Assembly: GCF_019218295.1 (NCBI RefSeq)
Contig: NZ_JAHUZF010000006.1
Location: 1,178,001 to 1,242,000 of the forward strand
Source: Maritimibacter sp. DP1N21-5
GTDB taxonomy: Bacteria > Pseudomonadota > Alphaproteobacteria > Rhodobacterales > Rhodobacteraceae
Direction: 5' to 3'
DNA: 64,000 bases
The notes under the pieces were generated by a model that worked only from the letters and a program-made list of their open reading frames with translations, was not told the origin of the DNA and did no database searches. Positions 18,115-26,391 of the stretch are shown piece by piece. Both the position numbers and the translations under genes were made by a program. How positions within the stretch are numbered: the stretch's first letter is position 1; every line of letters begins with the position of its first letter.

Positions 18115-19614
18115 ATGTACGAAGTCGGCAACTGGATCGACGGCGCAGCGGCGAAGAGCACGTCTGGCCGATCGCAAGACATCTTCAACCCTGCCACCGG
18201 CGAAAAGCAGGGCTCCGTGCATCTGTCGACGAAGGCGGAGCTCGACGCCGCCGTCGAGCGTGCAGCCGCCGCCCAGGTCGGCTGGGGTGCCACGAACCCG
18301 CAGCGCCGCGCGCGCGTCATGATGAAATTCGCCGACCTCATCAACCGGGACATGGACAAACTGGCCGAAGCCGTTTCGCGCGAGCACGGCAAGACGCTCC
18401 CCGATGCGCGCGGCGATGTGCAGCGCGGCCTCGAGGTGATCGAGGTCTGCATGGGTGCGCCAAACCTGCTCAAGGGCGAATACATGAACGACGGTGGCCC
18501 GGGCATCGACCTTTATTCGATGCGCCAGCCGCTCGGCGTCGTCGCGGGCATCACGCCCTTCAACTTCCCGGCCATGATCCCGCTGTGGAAGATGGGCCCG
18601 GCCCTCGCCTCGGGCAACGCGATGATCCTCAAACCCTCCGAGCGCGTGCCGACTACTTCGATGATGCTGGCCGAACTTCTGAAGGAAGCAGGGCTTCCCG
18701 ACGGCGTGCTTCAGGTCGTGAACGGCGACAAGGAAGTGGTGGACGCAATCCTCGACAATGAAACCGTGCAGGCCGTGGGCTTCGTGGGTTCGACGCCGAT
18801 CGCCCAGTATATCTATGGCCGTGCCGCGACCAACGGCAAACGTGCCCAGTGCTTCGGTGGCGCCAAGAACCACATGATCATCATGCCCGATGCAGACCTC
18901 GACAAGGCGGCCGATGCGCTTGTCGGTGCGGGCTTTGGCGCGGCGGGCGAACGCTGCATGGCGATCTCCGTGGCGGTGCCGGTGGGCAAGGACACCGCAG
19001 ACAAGCTGATCGAAAAGCTGACCCCGCGCGTCGAGGCGCTCAAGGTAGGCCCCTATACGTCGGATCAGGACGTGGACTACGGCCCCGTCATCACCGAGCA
19101 GGCCAAGACCCGGATCGAGGGGCTCATCTCCTCGGGCGTGGATCAGGGTGCGACGCTCGTGACCGACGGACGCGGGTTCAAGCTGCAGGGCTATGAGAAC
19201 GGCTACTATGTCGGTCCGACGCTCTTCGACGACGTGACCGAGGACATGGACATCTACAAGGAAGAAATCTTCGGTCCGGTGCTCTCGACCGTGCGCAAGG
19301 ACAGCTACGAAGACGCGCTCGACCTCGTGATGAAGAACCAGTACGGCAACGGCACGGCGATCTTCACGGCGGACGGCGACACCGCCCGTGACTTTGCTTC
19401 GCGGGTGAACGTCGGCATGGTCGGCATCAACTTCCCGATCCCGGTGCCCCTGTCCTATTTCACCTTCGGCGGCTGGAAGAAGTCGGCCTTCGGCGACCTC
19501 AACCAATACGGCCCCGACGCCTTCCGCTTCTACACCCGGACCAAGACCGTCACGGCGCGCTGGTTCTCGGGCATCAAGGAAGGCGGCGAGTTCGCCTTCA
19601 AGGCGATGGACTGA
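18115..19614 (+). CDS. mmsA: CoA-acylating methylmalonate-semialdehyde dehydrogenase
   Basis: 499 residues, as expected for MmsA. It converts methylmalonate semialdehyde to propionyl-CoA (or malonate semialdehyde to acetyl-CoA) in valine and inositol breakdown. Key stretches: PLGVVAGITPFNFPAMIPLWKMGPAL, VGFVGSTPIAQYIY, the catalytic cysteine in GAGFGAAGERCMAISVAV, and EEIFGPVLSTV. ATG 18115 has AGGAGG seven bases upstream. The rest of the pathway lies 3 kb downstream at 22919-25982. Confidence 0.95.
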   Translation: MYEVGNWIDGAAAKSTSGRSQDIFNPATGEKQGSVHLSTKAELDAAVERAAAAQVGWGATNPQRRARVMMKFADLINRDMDKLAEAVSREHGKTLPDARGDVQRGLEVIEVCMGAPNLLKGEYMNDGGPGIDLYSMRQPLGVVAGITPFNFPAMIPLWKMGPALASGNAMILKPSERVPTTSMMLAELLKEAGLPDGVLQVVNGDKEVVDAILDNETVQAVGFVGSTPIAQYIYGRAATNGKRAQCFGGAKNHMIIMPDADLDKAADALVGAGFGAAGERCMAISVAVPVGKDTADKLIEKLTPRVEALKVGPYTSDQDVDYGPVITEQAKTRIEGLISSGVDQGATLVTDGRGFKLQGYENGYYVGPTLFDDVTEDMDIYKEEIFGPVLSTVRKDSYEDALDLVMKNQYGNGTAIFTADGDTARDFASRVNVGMVGINFPIPVPLSYFTFGGWKKSAFGDLNQYGPDAFRFYTRTKTVTARWFSGIKEGGEFAFKAMD

Positions 19615-19637
19615 GGCATGGACCTTCTTTGAACACA

Positions 19638-19669
19638 AAGACAGGCGCCCCGGCGCCTGTCTTGCTTTT
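19638..19669 (+). terminator. mmsA terminator
   Basis: Twelve-base-pair stem AAGACAGGCGCC/GGCGCCTGTCTT with a minimal CC loop, followed by GCTTTT. The remaining 180 bp to 19853 hold no gene; a 12-bp palindrome GCAGAATTCTGC is at 19699. Confidence 0.85.
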
Positions 19670-19853
19670 CACCCGGGCCAAGCACGCGGACCTCGGTGGC
19701 AGAATTCTGCTCATGAGCGATGCAGCAAGGTCCCAGTGCACGCCCATTCACGGCACCGTGCATTGATCGCGGCGCGGGATTGCGCTTGATGTGGCGCCAG
19801 AACGCGGCCCTCTGAAGGCCGTCAACCATGTCATTCAAGTGGGACAGGCACTC

Positions 19854-20456
19854 ATGACCGATCGCAAGATGACCCGTCGCGGCCTTCTCGCCGCGGTGTC
19901 GGCTTTGCCCTTCGCGGCGCCGGCAATCCTCCGGGCCCAGGACACCCAAGGCACCATCGTCGGCGCGAACGACGAGACCGTTCAGGAGATCGTCCGCCAC
20001 AACATGTCGTCGTTCCGGCGCATGGACTGGCGCGACCATTTCGAAACGCTGGGGGTCGGCACCATCGTCGTCGATACCCAATCGCGCGCCCTGCATTTCT
20101 GGGACAAGACCGGCACCGACTACCGTTTGTATCCGACCTCGGTGCCGCGCACGGACGAGTTGACCAAACGCGGCTATACCGAGATCGTGCGCAAGAAAAT
20201 CGGCCCGACCTGGACGCCGACGCCCAGCCAGATGGAGCGCTACCCCGACTGGGTCCCGATCGGCGCGGGCGACCCCAAGAACCCGCTGGGCACCCATGCG
20301 ATGTATCTGGGCTGGCCCGCCTATCTGATCCACGGCACCCACGACACCCGCAAGATCGGGCGCAAGTCTTCGGACGGCTGCATCGGCCTTTACAATGAAA
20401 AGATCGCGGAGCTGTTCGAGCTTTGCGAAGTGGGCACGCAGGTGCGCCTGATCTGA
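19854..20456 (+). CDS. Second Tat-exported L,D-transpeptidase family protein
   Basis: 200 residues. The N terminus MTDRKMTRRGLLAAVSALPFAAPAILRAQ is a twin-arginine-type signal with a likely cleavage after a short Ala-rich region. The YkuD catalytic region reads LIHGTHDTRKIGRKSSDGCIGLYNE, with the cysteine but SDG before it and Gly where family members often have Arg. It may cross-link peptidoglycan like the enzyme at 9241. It lies within the split valine cluster but has no metabolic link to it. Confidence 0.88.
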   Translation: MTDRKMTRRGLLAAVSALPFAAPAILRAQDTQGTIVGANDETVQEIVRHNMSSFRRMDWRDHFETLGVGTIVVDTQSRALHFWDKTGTDYRLYPTSVPRTDELTKRGYTEIVRKKIGPTWTPTPSQMERYPDWVPIGAGDPKNPLGTHAMYLGWPAYLIHGTHDTRKIGRKSSDGCIGLYNEKIAELFELCEVGTQVRLI

Positions 20457-20503
20457 CGCGCCTTGGCCCCCCGAACATCGGGGCCGGTGACCAAAAACGG
20501 GCA

Positions 20504-20540
20504 AAGGGGCTTCCTCCTCTGGGGAAGCCCCTTCTTTTAT
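20504..20540 (+). terminator. Terminator after the second L,D-transpeptidase
   Basis: An 11-bp stem (AAGGGGCTTCC with GGAAGCCCCTT) followed by CTTTTATTT. A second hairpin, GGCCCC/GGGGCC, precedes it at 20465-20485. Confidence 0.88.
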
Positions 20541-20624
20541 TTGAGATATAGGTTATTGTTTGCTCCGGACCTTGCAGAATGGATGCGAGGCCCGACCAAT
20601 GTGAAGAACGAGGTTCGGCAGAGT

Positions 20625-21062
20625 ATGCCAGGAAGTTACAGGATCCTACCCGGGCAGGGCATCGTCTATGTGGAGTATCGGGGCAAGGCGACCCTGTCAG
20701 AGGCAAAATCCCTGCTGAATCAATACTCGACGGACCCGGAAAGACGGATGGGCCAGCGCCAGTTGATCGATCTGTCCCGGATCACCGACTGGGAAAAGGA
20801 CTTTCTGGGTCTCATGAAGTATCAGGCCGACAGCGCGGCCCGTATCTTTTCGCCCCACGGGACCATGATGATGGTGATCTACGCGCCGACAGGGCCCGGA
20901 AAGGACCTCGGGCGCCATCTGGTTCAGACCTGGTCTGCCGTCAGCGGCGCCGTGGTGACCCTGCAGGTGAGCGAAAGCGCCGCGCTTTCGGTGTTGGGCC
21001 AGCCGGAAAAACGGATCGCGGAGTTGCTCGCGAAGGCCTCGCACGACCCGCGTTATGCGTGA
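20625..21062 (+). CDS. STAS/SEC14-like protein, tandem paralogue 1
   Basis: 145 residues beginning MPGSYRILPGQGIVYVEYRGKATL. The pattern of a short beta pair, helix, then GQRQLIDLSRITDWEKDFLGLMKYQAD and MMMVIYAPTG resembles the SpoIIAA-like STAS/SEC14 fold, judged by eye. The ATG at 20625 is chosen because the neighbour also starts MPGSY; the frame is open far upstream (to 20463). No strong ribosome-binding site. Function unknown. Confidence 0.65.
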   Translation: MPGSYRILPGQGIVYVEYRGKATLSEAKSLLNQYSTDPERRMGQRQLIDLSRITDWEKDFLGLMKYQADSAARIFSPHGTMMMVIYAPTGPGKDLGRHLVQTWSAVSGAVVTLQVSESAALSVLGQPEKRIAELLAKASHDPRYA

Positions 21063-21147
21063 CAACCCTTGCGCGAAGGCCTTTCTTTTCTGACCACTTG
21101 GTCTAAGCTGCCTGAACACATAGTAAATATTTGCAAGTGATTGACCA

Positions 21148-21570
21148 ATGCCAGGCAGCTACACGATCCTACCGGAACGCGGCCTCGTCTATGTCCGTTA
21201 CGAGGGCTTCATCACGCTCGATGAAGCCAACACGATGTTCGCCGATTACACGCGCAACCCGGATAGCCACCCCGGCCAGAAACAGCTGGTCGACCTGTCG
21301 CGGGTGACGGACTGGGAGCGGGATTTCTTCCGTCTGATGAAGATGCAGGCGGAGAAGGCCGAAGTTTTCCTCGACCCGAAGAACCCCCAGTTCATGATGA
21401 TCCTCTATGCGCCGACGGCCCGCACGCAGGAGGTGGGGCGCCATTTCGTGGCCTCGTGGCAGGGCGTGCGCGGGATCGTCGTGTCGTTGCAGCACGATGA
21501 AGCGGGCGCACTAGCCATCCTGGGACAACCGGAATCGAGTTTCGACGCGCTGCTCGCCTCGGTCGCCTGA
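21148..21570 (+). CDS. STAS/SEC14-like protein, tandem paralogue 2
   Basis: 140 residues, clearly homologous along its length to the preceding protein ([63 protein letters not shown]). The pair arose by tandem duplication but is well diverged. The 85-bp gap before it is AT-rich (TAGTAAATATTT), suggesting its own promoter. Such folds bind nucleotides, lipids or protein partners; the ligand is not evident. It precedes the YbdK-type ligase by 91 bp. Confidence 0.68.
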   Translation: MPGSYTILPERGLVYVRYEGFITLDEANTMFADYTRNPDSHPGQKQLVDLSRVTDWERDFFRLMKMQAEKAEVFLDPKNPQFMMILYAPTARTQEVGRHFVASWQGVRGIVVSLQHDEAGALAILGQPESSFDALLASVA

Positions 21571-21661
21571 CCGCGGTTGCGAGGCCACGCGCAGCGCCGG
21601 CTTGCAAGCCGGCGTGACGCCGCGCAATCTGAAGCGGGCCCAGGGGCCGGGAGGACGCGAG

Positions 21662-22789
21662 ATGGGCACGCCGGAGTTCACCATCGGAATCGAGGAGGAG
21701 TATCTTCTCGTGGACGCGTCGAGCGGCGCGCTGGCCACCGCGCCCGAAGACCTGATCGGGGCCTGCAAGGCCAAGCTCGAAGACCGGGTGAGCCCCGAGT
21801 TCCTGCAATGCCAGATCGAGATCGGCACCCACGTCTGCAAAGGCGTGGTGGAAGCCCGTGAGGACCTGCGCCACCTGCGCAAGGTGGTGGCCGAAGAAGC
21901 GGCGGCTTTCGGCCTCGCCCCGATCGCGGCGGCCTGTCACCCGTTTTCCGACTGGAAGACCCAACATCACCGGGACCGCGAACGCTATAACGACCTCAGG
22001 CGCGACCTGGGCGGCGTCGCGCGCCGTCTGCTGATCTGCGGGATGCATGTCCATGTGGGCCTTCCGGACAAGGAAAGCCGCATCGATATCATGAACCAGA
22101 TGAGCTATTTCCTGCCGCATCTGCTCGCGCTCTCGGCGTCCTCGCCGTTCTGGCAGGGCGAGGACACGGGGCTTGCCTCCTATCGGCTATCGATTTTCGA
22201 CAACCTGCCCCGCACCGGACTTCCGCCCCGGCTTGCGTCGTGGGCCGAGTTCGACCGCACGGTGCAGGCGCTGGTCGATCTGGAACTGATCGAGGATTCG
22301 TCCAAGATCTGGTGGGACATGCGACCAAGCTCGAAGTTCCCGACCATCGAGGCGCGGATCTGCGACGTGTCGCCCCGGATCGAAACCGCGCTCTCCATCG
22401 CGGCGCTTGTCCAATGTCTCACCCGGATGCTCTGGCGGCTGAAGGGCCTCAACCAGCGTTGGCGTATCTACGACAATTTCCTCGTCGCTGAGAACCGATG
22501 GATGGCACAGCGCTACGGGGTGAGCGAAGGGCTCATCGACTTCGGTCGGCGCAAGATCGTGCCGATGGCCGACCTCGTCGAAGAACTGATCGACCTGCTG
22601 ACCGAGGATGCCGAGGCGCTCGATTGCCTGCCGGAATTGCAGGCGCTCCGACTCGTGGTCACCGAAGGCACCAGCGCGGACCGGCAGAGGGCCCATCTTG
22701 CGCGGATGCTCGACGAAGGCACGCCGCGCGACGCGGCGCTTCACGGCGTGGTCCAGCAGTTGATCGCCGAATTTCATGAAGGTCTCTGA
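21662..22789 (+). CDS. Carboxylate-amine ligase, YbdK/GCS2 family
   Basis: 375 residues. [13 protein letters not shown], the [11 protein letters not shown] stretch, [10 protein letters not shown] and [25 protein letters not shown] are diagnostic of the glutamate-cysteine ligase 2 (YbdK) family. Members ligate an amine to a carboxylate with ATP and have weak gamma-glutamylcysteine synthetase activity in vitro; the true substrates are mostly unknown. ATG 21662 is preceded by GGGAGG. The neighbouring STAS-like pair could be functionally linked, but this is only by position. Confidence 0.92.
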   Translation: MGTPEFTIGIEEEYLLVDASSGALATAPEDLIGACKAKLEDRVSPEFLQCQIEIGTHVCKGVVEAREDLRHLRKVVAEEAAAFGLAPIAAACHPFSDWKTQHHRDRERYNDLRRDLGGVARRLLICGMHVHVGLPDKESRIDIMNQMSYFLPHLLALSASSPFWQGEDTGLASYRLSIFDNLPRTGLPPRLASWAEFDRTVQALVDLELIEDSSKIWWDMRPSSKFPTIEARICDVSPRIETALSIAALVQCLTRMLWRLKGLNQRWRIYDNFLVAENRWMAQRYGVSEGLIDFGRRKIVPMADLVEELIDLLTEDAEALDCLPELQALRLVVTEGTSADRQRAHLARMLDEGTPRDAALHGVVQQLIAEFHEGL

Positions 22790-22918
22790 AGGGGTTGTGC
22801 CGAGCGCCCGCCGGGCTTTGCATTCCTGCAAAGCCTCTTTGGGGAAAACCCGCTTGTGCTTTGCGCTGACGCTGGCACACTCGGGAATTGAACCGATGTT
22901 CATTTCTTGGGAGGAACC

Positions 22919-24064
22919 ATGGACTTCGCATTGACCGAAGAGCAGGACGCGATCTTCGATATGGCCCGGGCCTTTGGTCAGGACCATATCGCGCCCTACG
23001 CGCAGGACTGGGAAAAGCAAGGCACGATCCCCAAGGAACTTTGGCCCAAGGTGGCTGAACTTGGCCTTGGCGGGATCTACGTCTCGGAAGATTACGGCGG
23101 ATCTGGCTTGTCCCGTCTCGACGCCACGCTGGTTTTCGAAGCCCTCGCGATGGCCTGCCCCTCGGTTGGATCGTTCCTCTCGATCCACAACATGTGCGGC
23201 GGCATGATCGACAAGTTCGGCTCGGAAGAGACGAAGGCGAAGTGGCTTGCCGACCTGACCTCTATGACCAAGGTCTTTTCCTACTGCCTGACGGAGCCTG
23301 GATCGGGTTCGGATGCGGCGGCGCTGAGGACCAAGGCGGAGCGGACCAACGACGGCTACAAGCTCAATGGCACCAAGGCCTTCATCTCGGGCGGGTCCTA
23401 TTCCGACGCCTATCTGACGATGGTGCGCACGGGCGATGACGGGCCCAAGGGCATTTCCGCCATGGTGATCGAGGACGGCACAACGGGCCTCTCCTTCGGC
23501 GGGCTCGAGGAGAAGATGGGCTGGCGGTCGCAGCCCACGGCGCAGGTTCAGTTCGACGATTGCGTGGTGCCCGCGGACAATCTTGTCGGCGAGGAAGGAC
23601 GCGGCTTCGTTTATGCCATGGCCGGGCTCGACGGCGGGCGGCTCAATATCGCGGCCTCCGCGCTTGGCGGCGCACAATCGGCGCTCGACCTGACGCTCGC
23701 CTATATGGGCGAGCGCAAGGCCTTCGGAAAGACCATCGACCAGTTCCAGGCGCTTCAGTTCAAACTGGCCGAGTTGGAGGTCAAGCTGCAGTCGGCCCGC
23801 ATCTTCCTGCGTCAGGCGGCGTGGAAGCTGGACAACGGCACGCCCGACGCTACCAAGTTCTGCGCCATGGCCAAGATGTATGTTACCGACGCGGCCTTCG
23901 ACGTGGCGAACGCCTGTTTGCAACTTCATGGCGGCTATGGCTACCTCGCCGACTATGGCATCGAGAAGATCGTTCGCGACCTGCGGGTGCACCAGATCCT
24001 CGAAGGCACGAACGAAATCATGCGCTTGATCGTGAGCCGACAGATGCTCGCGGACCGGGGCTGA
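22919..24064 (+). CDS. Acyl-CoA dehydrogenase, probable isobutyryl-CoA dehydrogenase
   Basis: 381 residues, standard for the FAD acyl-CoA dehydrogenases. FSYCLTEPGSGSDAA and YGYLADYGIEKIVRDLRVHQILEGTNEIMR are the two family signatures; the glutamate in LEGTNEI is the usual catalytic base position. Next to an HIBCH-like hydrolase and mmsB it most likely oxidises isobutyryl-CoA to methacrylyl-CoA in valine breakdown. ATG 22919 follows GGGAGG. The enoyl-CoA hydratase of the path is not seen in this block. Confidence 0.9.
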   Translation: MDFALTEEQDAIFDMARAFGQDHIAPYAQDWEKQGTIPKELWPKVAELGLGGIYVSEDYGGSGLSRLDATLVFEALAMACPSVGSFLSIHNMCGGMIDKFGSEETKAKWLADLTSMTKVFSYCLTEPGSGSDAAALRTKAERTNDGYKLNGTKAFISGGSYSDAYLTMVRTGDDGPKGISAMVIEDGTTGLSFGGLEEKMGWRSQPTAQVQFDDCVVPADNLVGEEGRGFVYAMAGLDGGRLNIAASALGGAQSALDLTLAYMGERKAFGKTIDQFQALQFKLAELEVKLQSARIFLRQAAWKLDNGTPDATKFCAMAKMYVTDAAFDVANACLQLHGGYGYLADYGIEKIVRDLRVHQILEGTNEIMRLIVSRQMLADRG

Positions 24065-24076
24065 GAGAGGACCGAC

Positions 24077-25099
24077 TTGGATATCTTCTGCGAGATCAAG
24101 GGCCGCGCCGGGCGCATCACGCTCAACCGGCCCAAGGCGCTCAATGCGCTGACCTACGACATGTGTCTGGCCATCGAGAAGGCGCTCGACGACTGGCGCG
24201 AGGACGACGCAGTCGAGATCGTCGTGATCGACGCGGCAGGCGACAAGGCCTTCTGCGCGGGCGGCGACATTCAGGAGATGTATGACACCGGGATCGCCGG
24301 GAACTTCGACTACGGGCGCAGGTTCTGGACCGACGAATACCGGATGAACGCCAAGATCGCCGAGTATCCCAAGCCCATCGTGGCCTTCCTGCAAGGCTTC
24401 GTCATGGGCGGAGGCGTCGGTATCGGCGGGCACGCCTCGCATCGGATCGTTTGCGAGACCTCGCAGGTTGCCATGCCGGAAACCGGGATCGGCCTTGTAC
24501 CCGACGTGGGCGGCACGCTTCTTCTCGCCCGGGCGCCGGGGATGATCGGGGAATACCTTGGTCTCACGGCGGCCCGGATGGACGCGGGCGACGCGATCCA
24601 TGCCGGCTTCGCGGATAGCTTCGTGCCGCGTGAGTACTGGCTCGATCTGATCGTGGACCTTGAAGAGACCGCGGATGTCACGGTGATCGAAAAGGTCAAA
24701 GGCCCTGCCCCGGAAAGCAAGCTCATCGCCCTGCGAACCACGATCGACACCTGTTTCGCGGGCGGGCTTGCCCATATCGTATCTGCGCTCGAGGGCGACG
24801 GTTCGGAGTTCGCCGCCTCGGCACTGAAGGCAATCGGACGCAATTCGCCGCTCGCCATGGCGGTCACGCTGGTCAATATTGCCCGCGCCCGGGCCGCCGA
24901 CGACATCCGCGCCGTGTTGGGCTTTGAATATGAGTATACCTATCGCTCGATGGAGCACGGCGATTTCCTCGAAGGGATCCGCGCCGCCATTGTCGACAAG
25001 GATCGCAATCCGAAATGGAAACACCCGCTCGACGCCCTGCCTGATGAGGCGGTCGAGACGATGACCGCGCCTCTGGGCGTGGACGCTCTGAAGATCTAG
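24077..25099 (+). CDS. 3-hydroxyisobutyryl-CoA hydrolase (crotonase fold)
   Basis: 340 residues, longer than simple enoyl-CoA hydratases (about 260) and right for HIBCH. The oxyanion hole strands CAGGDIQEMY and GFVMGGGVGIGGHASHRIV, MPETGIGLVPDVGGT, and the C-terminal DKDRNPKWKHPL are typical of the hydrolase. It removes CoA from 3-hydroxyisobutyryl-CoA. Start is TTG 24077, with GAGAGG six bases upstream, twelve bases after the acyl-CoA dehydrogenase stop. It is followed by mmsB after 10 bp, so the three genes form one operon. Confidence 0.9.
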   Translation: MDIFCEIKGRAGRITLNRPKALNALTYDMCLAIEKALDDWREDDAVEIVVIDAAGDKAFCAGGDIQEMYDTGIAGNFDYGRRFWTDEYRMNAKIAEYPKPIVAFLQGFVMGGGVGIGGHASHRIVCETSQVAMPETGIGLVPDVGGTLLLARAPGMIGEYLGLTAARMDAGDAIHAGFADSFVPREYWLDLIVDLEETADVTVIEKVKGPAPESKLIALRTTIDTCFAGGLAHIVSALEGDGSEFAASALKAIGRNSPLAMAVTLVNIARARAADDIRAVLGFEYEYTYRSMEHGDFLEGIRAAIVDKDRNPKWKHPLDALPDEAVETMTAPLGVDALKI

Positions 25100-25109
25100 G
25101 GAGGATCAC

Positions 25110-25982
25110 ATGCAAATCGGCTTTATCGGACTGGGCAACATGGGTGGGCCGATGGCGGCCAACCTCGCCAAGGAAGGGCATGACGTGGTCGGCTTCGACC
25201 TCGCCGCCCCGATGCCCGAGGGCGTTACCAAGGCGGCGACCGCCGCCGAGGCGGCCAGCGGCGCGGATGTGGTCATCACGATGCTGCCCAACGGCGCGAT
25301 CCTGCGTTCGGTGGCGGACGAGATCATCCCGGCCATGAAACAGGGCGCGGTCTTTGCCGACTGCTCGACCGTGGACGTGGAAAGCGCGCGCGCGGTCGCG
25401 GATCAGGCGATGGAGGCCGGGCTAATGGCCATCGACGCGCCGGTCTCGGGCGGGATCACGGGGGCTGCGTCGGGCACCCTCACCTTCATGGCCGGCGGCT
25501 CGCAGGAGGCCTTCGACAAAGTGAAGCCGCTTCTTGATATCATGGGACAGAAGGCCGTGCATTGCGGGCCGTCGGGCAACGGGCAGGCCGCCAAGATCTG
25601 CAACAACATGATCCTCGGCGTCACTATGATCGCCACCTGCGAGGCCTTCGCGCTCGCCGACAAGCTCGGGCTCGACCGGCAGGCGATGTATGATGTCGTG
25701 TCGACCTCGTCGGGCTACTCCTGGACCATGAACGCCTATACACCGGCGCCGGGGATCGGCGCCAAGTCGCCCGCCGACAACGGCTACAAGCCCGGCTTCG
25801 CAAGCGAGCTGATGCTGAAGGACCTGCGCCTGAGCCAGCAGGCCGCCGAAGCGGCGGATGCCGATACGCCGATGGGCATGGCCGCGACCGAGCTCTACGC
25901 GCAATTCGTCGAGGCGGAAGACGGCAAGGGCACCGATTTCTCCGCCATGCTGCCCCGCTTCGAGAAACGCGGACGCAGCTGA
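25110..25982 (+). CDS. mmsB: 3-hydroxyisobutyrate dehydrogenase
   Basis: 290 residues. The Rossmann start IGFIGLGNMGGPMAANL, the substrate motif DAPVSGGITGAASGTLTFMAGG and the catalytic lysine in GNGQAAKICNNM fit the beta-hydroxyacid dehydrogenase family. It oxidises 3-hydroxyisobutyrate to methylmalonate semialdehyde, the substrate for MmsA at 18115. Third gene of the acyl-CoA dehydrogenase-HIBCH-mmsB operon. Confidence 0.95.
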   Translation: MQIGFIGLGNMGGPMAANLAKEGHDVVGFDLAAPMPEGVTKAATAAEAASGADVVITMLPNGAILRSVADEIIPAMKQGAVFADCSTVDVESARAVADQAMEAGLMAIDAPVSGGITGAASGTLTFMAGGSQEAFDKVKPLLDIMGQKAVHCGPSGNGQAAKICNNMILGVTMIATCEAFALADKLGLDRQAMYDVVSTSSGYSWTMNAYTPAPGIGAKSPADNGYKPGFASELMLKDLRLSQQAAEAADADTPMGMAATELYAQFVEAEDGKGTDFSAMLPRFEKRGRS

Positions 25983-26082
25983 GCGTTTCTTGCGACCCCG
26001 CTGGACAAAATAACACATTCGCGGTTCTGCATGCGGGTGCTATAGTTGGCTAACATAGGGTAAAGGGGGAAAGGACCTCGCC

Positions 26083-26289
26083 ATGTTCAAGACCAACGAA
26101 AGCACGACCGACCGCATCATCCGCGCGATCGTCGGCATTGCCGCCCTCGTCGTGTTCTTCCTCAATCAGGGCACCACTCTGGGCTGGGTCGCCCTTGTGG
26201 TGGCCGTGCTGGCTTTGTTCACCGCCATCGTCGGCTGGTGCGCGCTCTATACCGTCTTCGGAATCAACACCTGCAAGCTGAAGAACTGA
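26083..26289 (+). CDS. DUF2892 small membrane protein
   Basis: 68 residues with two membrane segments (IIRAIVGIAALVVFFL and LGWVALVVAVLALFTAIVGWCALYTVFG) ending in NTCKLKN. The pattern with C-terminal GWCALYTVFGINTC matches DUF2892 proteins, often linked to sulfur or rhodanese genes; none is adjacent here. A promoter is suggested by TATAGT at about 26042. A GTCG...CGAC hairpin follows at 26291. Confidence 0.88.
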   Translation: MFKTNESTTDRIIRAIVGIAALVVFFLNQGTTLGWVALVVAVLALFTAIVGWCALYTVFGINTCKLKN

Positions 26290-26290
26290 G

Positions 26291-26382
26291 GTCGCCTCGG
26301 GCTTCGCCCGAGACGACCCGTTGGGGAGAGGCGCTGCCTCTCCCCAAACCCCTCTCCGGGATATTTATGAACCAGAGAAGGA
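26291..26382 (+). repeat. Dispersed two-hairpin repeat, copy A
   Basis: First hairpin 26291-26317 (GTCG-CTCGGG, TTCG-type loop). Second hairpin 26321-26346 (TTGGGGAGAGGC, short loop, GCCTCTCCCCAA). Then AAACCCCTCTCCGGGATATTTATGAACCAGAGAAG. The tail GGNATTTNTGAAnCAgngAAG recurs at 34450 and, reversed, at 52261. It lies between the converging DUF2892 and nnr genes and probably also acts as a terminator. Confidence 0.75.
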
Positions 26383-26391
26383 AGAATCCGG

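Noticed and set aside
18100..19638. 512-codon minus-strand frame
   Set aside because: Antisense of mmsA with no recognisable domain.
19699..19710. 12-bp palindrome GCAGAATTCTGC
   Set aside because: Short, single occurrence, no link to a promoter or terminator element.
22187..25024. 945-codon open frame on the minus strand
   Set aside because: Antisense shadow of the YbdK, acyl-CoA dehydrogenase, HIBCH and mmsB genes, which all have clear family motifs; the minus-strand protein shows none.
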